Source of the DNA: Aegilops tauschii subsp. strangulata
Lineage: Eukaryota; Streptophyta; Magnoliopsida; Poales; Poaceae
Assembly (NCBI RefSeq): GCF_002575655.3
Contig: NC_053037.3
Location: 142,487,207 to 142,551,206, forward strand
Length of the DNA: 64,000 nt
Direction of reading: 5' to 3'
The number at the start of each line of letters is the position of its first letter. Position 1 is the first letter of the stretch. The notes beneath the pieces were generated by a model. That model made no database searches. It saw nothing but the letters and a program-made list of their open reading frames with translations, and was not told the origin of the DNA. Below, one piece after another: positions 21,227 through 32,563 of the stretch. The position numbers were made by a program, and so were the translations under genes.

Positions 21227-22690
21227 ATGGTTCCCCACTCCCATCCCATCAGCCCACCCATTCGTACACCGAGGCCGCAAAAACCCGTGAAGCCCCACAA
21301 TCTCCTCCGTCCACCACTCAGCTGGAGCCTCTTCCCGACGACGTCGTCCATAGCAACACCTCGACGTCCCTCATCCACCGTACCAGATGAGGATCCATCG
21401 TCTATCTCGTCGTTCCGCCGGTTCAGCCACCCCGTCCTCCACCCCAAGGAGCTACCCCGACGTTCCCCTCGTATTTCGCGCCACCTCCATTCCCACACCG
21501 CCGTCTTAACTTGCACCACCGAAAGAGCAGCATCATCACTGTTTCCTCGGATGAAGTTGAGGCCTAATCGGCGCCACCAAAGAGGTTGTACACTAATCGT
21601 CGCATTTTCTTCTTGATTCAATCTCACGGTACTGCTGGCGCTCGGTCCCGAGCTGACATGGCGCGGCTCCATCCACGGCGGCGTCACCGGCCACTTCCTG
21701 CATGGCGTCGCTCCCTCGGCAGCGACGTCCACATCAGTAGGAGCTGCTGTTGCTTTAGCTCTCGCTCGCAGAGCTGCTCTGCTCTGGCTCTCGGTCCCCA
21801 GCCTGGTCCGCTCTTGCTCTTGCTCTGACTCGCGCTGCTGCTCTCGCTCTTGCTTGCGAAGCTGCTCTGATTTGGCTACACTTCAGTCGACTGAATCGAC
21901 TTTTGGGTCAGTCGATTTTCAGGGGGGGGGGGCTCGCCGGAGTTAAGGAAGAACCAGCTACAGCGGGGAGGGGGGCTCGCCGGAGAGGTACCCCATTATC
22001 TATCTTAGGGTTTAGGGTGGGGGCGGTGGTCGCCGACGGTGGTGGGGCGGTGGCGTGGGGATTGCTAGAGAAAAAACTCGGCACGGGGGGCCTAGAGGGA
22101 TGGCCGGAGCGGCGGCAGACCGGCGGTGGGGAGTGATTTCGGGGCGGGCGGGGTGGCGCACCGCCGGCCGCGGGTGGCGGGGGGCGACGGTTTGGCTGGT
22201 GGTGTCAGTCGACAGATGCTGCTACACGACCAGCTGCCCCGGCTCTCGCACACGCTGCTGCTACTGCTTTTCTGCTACTAGTGCGTTCAGTTTCGACAGT
22301 AAAATTCAGTTTCGACAGCAAAATTCAGTTTCAACAATTAAGTTCAGTTTCGACGGTTAAATTCAGTTTCGACAGTTAAGTTCAGAGATGAGCGGCTGAT
22401 GTATTTTACATCTAGCACTTTGTGGTTATGTATTTTACGTCATCTATTGGAGATGCTATTACAATTCCACTCAGGTTAACGTTGTCTCTCTTGTCCTCGT
22501 TCAGCCTCGGTGTCGTACAACTCACCAGAGCTGCTCCAATGATGAAACCCTCCATCGCAGCGGAGCAGTACCCCGGGCTCCATCTCAAGATGCCTAAGAT
22601 GTTCTTCCCCTCCTCCGATAGCCAAGTCAGCCGGATCATCCTCACAGACCAACCCAATCACACTGAGATCGACATGGCTTCGCCTAAGAG
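21227..22690 (+). pseudogene. 5' exons of the CACTA1 multi-exon gene (left of E5)
   Basis: An open plus-strand stretch from the ATG at 21227 reaches a donor at 21584 (AAGAG/GTTGTACAC). A second exon, 22505-22690, has acceptor CGTTCAG and the same donor word AAGAG/GTTGTACAC. The two exon ends encode related peptides: 'SDEVEA', a stop, then 'SAPPKR' in one frame, against 'TEIDMASPKR'. So the exon end appears duplicated. I could not join the exons in one clean frame, so the locus is probably decayed. The roughly 0.9-kb intron contains a CTCTCG-rich stretch, an 11-base G run near 21921 and an 18-bp tandem repeat. Product unknown. Confidence 0.4.
22285..22385. repeat. Tandem repeat, about 5.5 copies of 18-19 bp
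   Basis: TTCAGTTTCGACAGTTAA and close variants run head to tail inside an intron of the CACTA1 gene. Confidence 0.9.
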
Positions 22691-22922
22691 GTTGTACACT
22701 TGTTGCATCTCTTTTTTACTCTACATGTTATATATATTGTCCACTGAGCACACGTAGTAACATGGCATATGATTAGTTTCTCCTACTGTATGACAAGCAG
22801 TGAGGTACCAAGCAACTTAGCTATCCGTGATGGACTCTCTTAAACGCCATCATTATTTATCTCTACGCGTTTGAGCTGTGCATTTGTCGATGGGCCTGGG
22901 AGTTGAGCTAGTAGGGCAGTGG

Positions 22923-25900
22923 TGTAACGCCCACGATGCGGCTATATCTCCCACGTGTCGAGGCACGACTTAGAGGCATAACCGCATTGTGGTATTGTCG
23001 CAAGAAGGGTTATCTTCACACAATCCCATGTAATGAACAAGAATGGGATAACGAGAGTTGGCTTACAATCGCCACTTCACACAATACATAAATTAATTCA
23101 TACATCATCCAAAATCCACACATAGACCGACTACGGTCAAAATCCAAATGAAAATAAGATAACCCCAGATGCTAGATCCCCGATCGTCCCGACTGGGCTC
23201 CACTACTGATCATCAGGAAAAGAAACATAGTAACGACCACGTTCCTCGTCGAACTCCCACTTGAGCTCGGTTGCATCATCTGCACTGGCATCGTCAGCAC
23301 CTGCAACTGTTTTGGTAGAATCTGTGAGTCACGAGGACTCAGCAATCTCACACCCGTGAGATCAAGACTATTTAAGCTTATAGGAAAGGATGGTGTAATG
23401 AGGTGGAGCTGCAGCAAGCACTAAGCATATATGGTGGCTAACATACGCAAATGAGAGTGAGAAGAGAAGAAACGCAACGGTCGTGAAGCTAGAAATGATC
23501 AAGAAGTGATCCTGAAACTACTTACGTTCATGCATAACTCAAACCGTGTTCACTTCCCGGACTCCGCCGAGAAGAGACCATCACGGCTACACACACAGTT
23601 GATGTATTTTACCTGGGTCAAGTGACAAGTTGTCTACGACCGGACATTAACAAATTCCCATCTGCCTCATAACCGCGGGCACGGCTTTCGAAAGATAATA
23701 CCCTGCAGGGGTGTCCCAACTTAGCCCATAATAAGCTCTCACGGTCAACGAAGGATAAACCTTCTCCAAGGAAGACCCGATCAGTCTCGGAATCCCGGTT
23801 TACAAGACATTTCGACAATGGTAAAACAAGACCAGCAAAGCCGCCCGATGTGCCGACAAATCCCGATAGGAGCTGCACATATCTCGTTTTCAGGGCACAA
23901 CGGATGAGACATCCTACGAGTAAAACCAGGCCTCAAGTTTCCCCGAGGTGGCCCCGCAGTCTACTCGTTTCGGACCAACACTCGAAGGAGCACTGGCCCG
24001 GGGGGGGGGGGGGGTTAAAATAAAGATGACCCGCGGGCTCGCGAAAACACAAGGGAAAAAGGCTTAGGTGGCAAATGGTAAAACCAAGGTTGGGCCTTGC
24101 TGGAGGAGTTTTATTCAAGGCGACCTCTCAAGGGGGTCCCATAAATCACCCAACCGCGTAAGGAACGCAAATTCAAGGAACATAATATCGGTATGACGGA
24201 AACTAGGGCGCCAAGAGTGGAACAAAACACCAGGCATAAGGCCGATCCTTCCACCCTTTACCAAATATATAGATGCATTAATTAAATAAGAGATATTGTG
24301 ATATTCCAAAATATCCATGTTCCAACATGGAACCAACTTCAACTTCACCTGCAACTAGCAACGCTATAAGAAGGGCTGAGCAAAAGCGGTAACTTAGCCA
24401 AACAACGGTTTGTTAGGAAAGGATGGTTAGAGGCTTGACATGGCAATATGGGGGGCATGATATAGCAAGTGGTAGGTAGCGCAGCATAGCAATAGAACGA
24501 ACAACTAGCAAAGCAAAGATAGAAGTGATTTCGAGGGTATGGTCATCTTGCCTGTAAGGTTTTCAGAGTTGTCGAAAGCTTGATCCTCGTAAGCGTACTC
24601 AACAGGTTCCTCGTTCACGAACTCGTCACCCAGCTCTACCCACAGCAAGAACACAAGCAATGGAACCACAATCAATCACGGGAAATGCATAAGCAACATG
24701 ATGCAAAACATGCATGATATGCGGGATATGATATGCGATGCATATGCGTGCTCCGGAGGAAAAATGATGAACAAGGCAGTAACTTGGCAAACCAAGCATG
24801 CCACTGGAAAGATGAGATGATTTTGGTCGAAATCGATAAAAAGATCACCAGAAACGGATGCACGGTTTGCAAATGGCAAGCAAAACAAGAATGACACTAT
24901 TCTGCGATTAACATCATGATAGCACTTAGAATACAACAAGTAACTATGCTACAGCACTCCAACATAGCAACAAAGCGTATGGCAGTAATCGACAGGAGAT
25001 GCTTGACAAAAGAGGAACACTGAGCTACGGCTAGCTCACAGCATAACATGCTCAAACAAGCATGGCAAAAGTGCAAAAGATATCAGGATCAGAGACTTGG
25101 TGAAATTACTGGACATGGCAGAAACAGCATTACGTAGCAATGTTCAGAGCAAGAAAAATACATGCTACAGCAACATAACATATCAAAACAAGGCATTGCA
25201 TGAATCTACTAAATGCGTAGAACAAAAGTCCCTTACTGACCATAAGCCAAAAAGGACCAGAAGATATGATGGCAACCATGTAAACATAGCAAGTTTCGTT
25301 AACAGGTTTCACACTTGGCAGAAAACAGAGCATGGCAGTAACAGTATTATGAGGGCATCTTGGTGAGCTTGATTCACTCACCACAAAGCATTGAATGACA
25401 AAACAAGCATACCTACAGCAAGATGGAATGTTTATGAAGCTATCCATGGCAAGAGAAAATACATAGCATGAATGGATCAATTACAACAACCTTGGCAAAA
25501 TTGAATAACACGTAAACAATCTGGCAGAAATATTTTATAGCCAAAGTAGAGCAAGATTAGAACATGCTATGGCACTCCATAATTACAAGCAGGGGCATGG
25601 ATGGGTATATCACAACTCTATCTATAAATCATCCTTACTGAACATGCCCAAAAGGAGCATGGATCTCTCTGTAGACACAAGGATACATGGCAAAAAAAAT
25701 AACAGCAGAAACAGACAGTGAAAATACCAAGTCCGTGAAAACAGAAACATCACGAAGCCTAGTTTGCATTCTTTTGCTAGTCACCAAAGAGATCACAAAA
25801 ATACATGGCATACACCTCTGTAAAGATGGCATGGCATACATCAAAACACATGTAGAGCTCCTACTCATAAGATGCACACATCAAATGCAACAAAAATAAC

Positions 25901-27150
25901 AAATCCTCAAGTTCTGATAAATAACAGCAGGTAACAGCATATAGCACTCTTGCACCAGAGATTTGGGCATCAAGATGGACTCAAATGAACATGGCATAAT
26001 GGAACAAATTGAAGATCATCTCGAGGCGAACATTTCGATATATTACGCGCATGCAACGGAGCAGTATGCAGAGAGTTATGATGCGATGAACAGGAGCATA
26101 TCATGTAAAATCTTCGGGACTTGGAATATTTCGAGAGGGGGGAGAAGAAATCAACCGCGAGATATAGGGTTCGGGCCGCCGGAGCTGCTGCTCGCCGGAG
26201 CTCGGCGAGAGGTCACCGGCCGGAGAGGAAGAGGACGAGGCCGGAGAGGGGTCGGAGGGGGCCGGCCGGAGGAGATGCCGCCTCGGGGTCGGGCGCGCGG
26301 GCGGAGCAGGAGCTGCGCCGGCTCGGGTGCGTGCGGGTCCGGCCGGAGATCGACGCCGGTCGGCGAGGCAGCGGGGACCGGTGAGGCGGCGGAGGCGGCG
26401 GGGCGCCGCGGGAGGAGGAGGCGGAGGCGCGCGGGCGGCGGCTCGGGCTCCGCGGGCCAGACGCGGGCTCGCGGGCTGGCGGCGGCACGGCATGCGGGGC
26501 CGCCACGTGGCGCCCTCTGGTAGGCTGCGGGCGGCACCGGCGATGTGTCCGGCTACGGAGAGGGGAAGGGGACTAGGGTTGCACGGCGAATTTTGGAGGG
26601 GGAGGTGTTTTTATAGGTAGAGGGAGCTAGGAGACTCCAAATGGAGTGCGGTTTTCGCCCACACGATCGTGATCGAACGACCTAGAGCATGGAAGTGACT
26701 TAGATGGGTTTTGGACTGTTTGGAGGGGTTTTTTGCTGCAACACACAAAAGGGCTTTGCGGTTACCCGGTTAACCGTTGGAGCATCAAACGACGTCCAAA
26801 TGGAACGGAATTTGACAGGTGGTCTACCGGTGGTATACCAAGGCCACTTGGCAAGACTCGGTCCATTCTGAGAACGTTGAACACCTGCTCATGAAAAGAA
26901 AACAAGAGGGGTGCGCCAGTGCGTGTGGGAGTGCCGGATTGCAAAACGGACAACGGGGAAAATGCTCGGACGCATGAGACGAACACGTATGCAAATGAGA
27001 TGCACTTGATGACATGATATGAGATGCATGACATGAACAAAATGCAAAATGAAAAACAAAACCCGGCCACGAATGGAATATCATAACACATAGCCGAAAA
27101 TGGCAAGAGTTGGAGTTACAAATATGGAAAGTTACATCCGGGGTGTTACA
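22923..27150 (-). mobile_element. E5 3' LTR (4,228 bp)
   Basis: On the plus strand it starts TGTAACGCCCACGATG and ends CGGGGTGTTACA. In the first 290 bp I count six substitutions against the other LTR. A G run is 15 long here (24000-24014) and 12 in the partner. A TATA box lies on the minus strand at 26608-26615. A GC-rich block at about 26150-26560 contains several long overlapping frames on both strands, which I treat as non-coding leader sequence. Confidence 0.95.
26608..26615 (-). promoter_or_regulatory. TATA box in the E5 3' LTR
   Basis: The minus strand reads CCTATAAAAACACC about 540 bp from the LTR start. The equivalent in the other LTR is at 36257-36264. This makes U3 short and R plus U5 about 3.7 kb. 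Confidence 0.6.
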
Positions 27151-27186
27151 ACACTCCATCACTACGAGAGGATCTCGTCCCGAGAT

Positions 27187-30100
27187 CTAGGACTGAAAGA
27201 ACTCCGGATATTCGGAACAGAGGTAGTCCTCGCGCTCCCAGGTGGCTTCTCGGTCGGAATGGTGCGACCACTTCACTTTCAGGAATTTGATTGACTTGTT
27301 GCGAGTCTTGCGCTCAGTTTCTTCAAGAATAGCAACGGGGTGCTCATGATAAGACAGATCTTCTTGGAGGTCAATCTCTTCGAAGTTGATGGTGCGCTCA
27401 GGAGTCTTGAAGCACTTGCGAAGCTGTGACACGTGGAACACATCGTGCACGTTCGCGAAGTTGGACGGAAGCTCAAGTTGATAGGCTAGGTCGCCTCTTT
27501 TGCCAATGATCTTGAAAGTACCCATGTATCTAGGGGCAAGCTTCCCTTTGATACCGATGCGACGAGTGCCTTTCATTGGAGACACCCGGAGGTAGACATG
27601 GTCTCCGATCTCGAAAGCCAAATCACGGTGCTTGCTATCATAGTAACTCTTCTGGCGCGATTGCGCGGCTTTGAGATTTTTACGGATGACTTTACACATT
27701 TCTTCAGCCTCTGTGATTAAATCATTGCCAAGAAGTTGGCGTTCACCAGTCTCTGACCAATTGAGAGGAGTACGGCACTTTCTGCCATAGAGAATTTCGA
27801 ATGGGGCCTTGCCCGAACTCGCTTGGAAGCTGTTGTTGTAGGAGAATTCGGCATATGGGAGGCAATCTTCCCACTTCATGCCAAAGGAAATGACACAAGC
27901 CCTGAGCATATCTTCAAGGATTTGATTGACTCGCTCGACTTGGCCACTAGTTTGAGGGTGGAAAGCTGTGCTGAAGCGAATGTTGGTGCCCATGGCCTTC
28001 TAAAAGGAGTCCCAGAACTTAGAAGTGAAGATGCTTCCACGATCTGAAGATATCAATTGTGGAATGCCGTGCAAGGAGACAATCCTGGAGGTTTATAGCT
28101 CTGCCAACTGAGCTGCTGTGATAGATTCTTTGATTGGAAGAAAATGAGCCACTTTAGTAAGCTTGTCGATGACAATGAAGATAGCATCATTTCCGCGCTT
28201 GGACTTGGGAAAACCAGACACGAAGTCCATTTCGATATGATCAAACTTCCATTCTGGGATAGCAAGAGGTTGGAGGAGACCAGCTGGTCGTTGGTGTTCT
28301 TCTTTCACCCTTCGACAGACATCACATTCATTCACGAATTGAGCGATTTCTCGCTTCATTCGAGTCCACCAATACGACTGCTTGAGGTCATGGTACATCT
28401 TCGTACTTCCAGGATGAATGAAAAGAAGAGAATTGTGCGCCTCGTTCATAATGACTTTCCTTAGATCACCTTTAGGAACCACAATCCGGTCCTCGAAGAA
28501 TAAAGTGTCTCTGTCATCAATGCGATAGCACTTGTATGTGGAAAGACCCTTGTCAATACCACGTTTCACCTTCTTCACCATGGTATCCAGGAGTTGTGCC
28601 TCACGAATTTGATCTTCCAAAGTAGGAGAGACTATGAGGTTGGCAAGAAAACCTTGAGGAACAACTTGGAGATTCAGCTTGCGGAAAGCTTCACAAAGAT
28701 CCGGTTGGAATGGCTTGAGAATTAAGCTGTTGCAATAAGCCTTCCTGCTCAAAGCATCTGCAATGACATTGGCTTTGCCTGGATTATATTCAATACTCGG
28801 ATTGTACTCTTGAATCATTTCGACCCATCTAGTTTGCCTGAGGTTGAGGTTGGGCTGAGTGAAGATGTACTTGAGACTCTTGTGATCGGTGAATATGTCC
28901 ACTTTTCTTCCCAACAAGAGATGTCTCCATGTTATTAATGCATGGACAACTGCCGCCAACTCAAGATCGTGAGTGGGGTAGTTCTTTTCGTTGGGCTTCA
29001 ACTGATGAGAGGTATATGCCACAACTTTCTTCTCTTGCATTAACACAGCACCGAGACCTTGAAGAGAAGCATCATAGAAAACTTCGAATGGCTTGGATTC
29101 GACAGGAGGAGTTAAGACAGGAGCTGTGACGAGTTTCTCTTTGAGAGTGTTGAAAGCAACATCACACTCAGGAGACCAGACATACTTCACATGCTTTTGG
29201 AGAAGGTTGGAAAGAGGCTTTGCAATCTTAGAGAAATTCTCAACGAATCTTCGGCAATAGCTTGCAAGACCAAGAAAACTGCAAAGCTGCTTGACATTCT
29301 GAGGAGGTTCCCAATTCACAATTGCAGACACCTTCTCGGGATTAATAGCGATGCCCTTGGCAGAGATGATACGACCAAGGTAAAGAACTTCATCAAGCCA
29401 AAATTCACATTTTGAAAACTTCGCATAGAATTGATACTCTCTGAGCTTGTCGAGCACCAATCGCAAATGTTTGGCATGATCCTTCTTATTCTTGGAGAAG
29501 ACCAAGATATCATCGAGATACACCAGGACAAATTCATTGGTATATGGGTTGAAGATGAAATTCATCATCCGAGAGAATGTTGGAGGAGCATTGACAAGGC
29601 CGAAAGACATGACAGTATATTCATAAGAACGAAAGCTTGTTCTGAATGCTGTCTTGGGAATATCTTCTTCACGAATGCGAATCTGATGATAACCCATACG
29701 AAGGTCAAGCTTGGAGAAAACTTTAGCACCTTTAAGTTGCTCGAATAGCTCATTGATGTTGGGAAGTGGATACTTGTTCTTGATTGTCTTCTTGTTCAAT
29801 GGACGGTAGTCGACACAAAGTCGGTCCGTGCCATCCTTCTTCTGGACAAAAAGAACACCACAACCCCATGGAGATGAACTCGGTCTGATCAAACCCAGAC
29901 GCTCTTGTTCATCGAGCTGTTTCTTCAATTCCTTCAGCTCCTTGGGTCCAAGCTTGTATGGACGCTTGCAAACGGGTTCAGTGCCAGCCTCAAGATCGAT
30001 AACGAACTCCACTGGCCGGTGAGGAGGCATACCCGGATGCTCTTCTAGAAAAACATCTTGATACTCACAAACGACTGGAATTTGAGAAATAGCATCCAAT

Positions 30101-31638
30101 TCGCCCTTCTCATTGAGAGAAAACAACCGAATGGTTTCATCACGAGCAGCATAGATGATAACATCCTCAGAAGAGTGTATCAATTGAATTTCCCTGGCAG
30201 CACGATCAAGTTGAGCTTTGTGCTTAGAAAGCCAGTCCATCCCGAGAATTAGATCAATATCCGAGTCACCAAGAACAATTGGTTTAGACAGAAATTTATA
30301 GTTTCCCATCTTGATAGAAACATCGGGAGCAACCAAACTAGAAGTCATAAGCTTTCCCGGAGAAACAACTTGCATAACTTTGGATAAAATCTCTGTGTCC
30401 ACATTGTGCTTCGATGCAAATGGGTATGACATGAAAGAATGCGATGCACCAGTATCAAATAAGACTTTTGCAGGAATATCATTAACTGAGAGATTACCCA
30501 TTATCACATCAGTAGATTCCTCCGCTTGAGCTGCATTCATCATGTTCACCTTTGCAGACTTGGGATAATGCTTGACCACTGCATTGCTGGAAGATCTCAC
30601 AGGAGGAGGAGGCGGAAGGCGCCTCTGGTTGAAGCACTTGTTAGCATAGTGACCTTTCTGCTGACACTTGTTGCAAGTCACCTCTGAGAGTGGGCGATGA
30701 TAAGGAGCATTCGACTTTGGAGCTTGATTCTGAGACTTGTTCTGATAGCCAGGGTTGGAAGAGTGGGAAGATCCATGGCCACCTTTGTTCTTCTGCTGGT
30801 AAGGCTGACGAAACGGAGGAGGAGGAGGCAACCAGATCTTCTGTTGCTTAGCAGCCACTAGTGAGGAAGAAGAAGACTGAACTGCGTCCCTGACTCTCTT
30901 CTTAGAAGCCTCACACTTGAGCTGAGCAGCCTCTTGCTTCAGAGCCATATTGTAGAAATCATCATACTTGGTCGGCTCAAAAAGCACGAGAGGTAATTGC
31001 AGATCTTCTCTGAGGCCACCTCTGAATTGATAGATCATGCTCTTTTCATCAGGAACATCTTGCTTAGCGAAGCGAGCGAGTTTCTGAAACTGAGTATTGT
31101 ATTGATACACGGACATGCTGCCTTGCTTGAGATTGCGGAACTCCTCACGCTTGCTCTCAACAACACTTTGTGGAATGTGGTGAGCTTTGAAGTCTCGACG
31201 GAAATCATCCTAGGTAATCACACGACCTCCTCTGGAATCTTTGTATTGTTGATACCACTCGGCAACTTGATCCTTGAGTTGAAAAGAAGCGAACTTGACA
31301 AAGTCCTCAGGCCTGACATTGCTACATTCAAAATGCTTGTTGATGTCCATGAGCCAATCATCGGCATCTGTGGCCTCGGCACAGTAGCTGAAAGACTTGG
31401 GCTGATTTGCGAGAAACTGGTTGAGGGTAGCGAAGTGAGGCTGATTGTTGCCTTGGCCTTGATTTCCTTGATTGCCTTGCCCTTGGGTGCGTTCTTGCAA
31501 GAGTTGCAAAATCATCTGAGCATTGGCGTTGGTGGCTGCCATGATAGCTTGCCATGCCTCCGGAGGCGGAGGTGGTGGCGGAGGGTTCGCCTGACTCCCT
31601 TCATTGCGTTCCGGATTCTGACGCGTTGGCGGAGCCAT
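27187..31638 (-). pseudogene. gag-pol: E5 gag-pol polyprotein, single frame with three nonsense codons
   Basis: From ATG at 31638 ('MAPPTRQNPERNEG') to the stop at 27187 the frame is 1,483 codons with no frameshift. Stops are at codons 143 (TAG, 31212-31210), 1182 (TAA, 28095-28093) and 1213 (TAG, 28002-28000). Domains in order: gag; CCHC knuckle '[14 protein letters not shown]' (about 322-335); protease 'DTGASHS' (395); RT 'YLDD' (707); RNase H (D856, D918, D961). Integrase follows with a zinc finger H1068, H1075, C1105, C1108 and catalytic D1138, D1199, E1235 (the D-35-E spacing is exact). After a GPY/F-like region a chromodomain-like segment sits at about 1433-1470. The start was chosen because the frame upstream (to 31800) has no gag-like sequence. 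The product would mediate reverse transcription and integration of E5; this copy cannot make it whole. Confidence 0.93.
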
Positions 31639-32563
31639 CCTGAAGAGGGTGACATCCGTTAGCATCTTGATAGACAAATAGACAAGTAGAATCAACGGAT
31701 AGAAATTGCAACATATAGTCTTCACAATAAACATTCGAACGAGGATGAACGAATGAATTCCATAGTAAATCATCACACTTCCATTAAGATGAGAAGCCAC
31801 TTGATAAGAGATTGATGAATAAAATAAAAAGGTACGAGTGGAACAAATAAATGGTAAGGATTACCCAATGACAAACCAAATATCTGCGGGAAGAAATGCT
31901 AAGAGCTACTTGAATCCCACCTATAAACTCCCGAAACTTTCTTGTTATGCAATCTGGTGTAGGGGATACAGGGGACACAAAATATATCACCTAAACTAGC
32001 AATCCCTAGATCCAGCTGTATCCATCCGTCAACACATAACCAAGAAACCTTCGGAAATCGTGTACCTCAACCTTCGAAAAGCATCCGTTATATGAGTTAT
32101 GGCAACACTGCTGAACTCCCGCCCCATTACTGGGTGGCGTCGAGGTGATCTCACCAACAACTGCATAAAAGAGATTTTCGATGTCGGCGAAACTCAGGTA
32201 TTCCAGAACTGCAACGATAAAATTGTGACGACAACACCTCGGAGCTCAACTCCCCGGGACACTGCCACAACCCCTAAATGTCAGGAGGCACCAAGAACAA
32301 TGTTTTCGTCACAAAACCATCGGAACGATTCTAAGATACCCGCGTGATCCTAATTTTTTTAGTGAGATTTGAGGAGAGAAGAGTCAAAACTTCTACGTCA
32401 GGAGACCTCACCAGAGCGACGAAGGGACTGAGGAGTAAAAAGAATCCTACTCTCCGATATATATAATCCTAACACTCAAAACATTTTTGTTCTAGACTCA
32501 ACAACGCCAGTGATTCGATCAAGCAGGGGGCTCCTCAGTCGGGGATGGCTCTGATTACCAACT
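31639..32563 (-). other. E5 untranslated leader between primer site and gag
   Basis: About 0.9 kb without a supported gene. It follows the primer site and precedes the gag ATG, as in other chromoviruses with long leaders. Confidence 0.6.
32546..32561 (-). other. E5 primer-binding site (initiator tRNA-Met type, one extra base)
   Basis: The minus strand right after the 5' LTR reads AGT and then TGGTAATCAGAGCCAT. The plant initiator tRNA-Met site is TGGTATCAGAGCCA, so this copy has one extra A. Confidence 0.7.

Noticed and set aside
26101..26640. Overlapping Arg/Gly/Ala-rich frames in the E5 LTR GC block (also 35720-36265)
   Set aside because: Open on both strands, differing by indels between the two LTRs; better explained as GC-rich leader.
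28144..31662. Plus-strand frames opposite the E5 polyprotein (up to 221 codons)
   Set aside because: Complement of a strongly conserved gag-pol coding strand.
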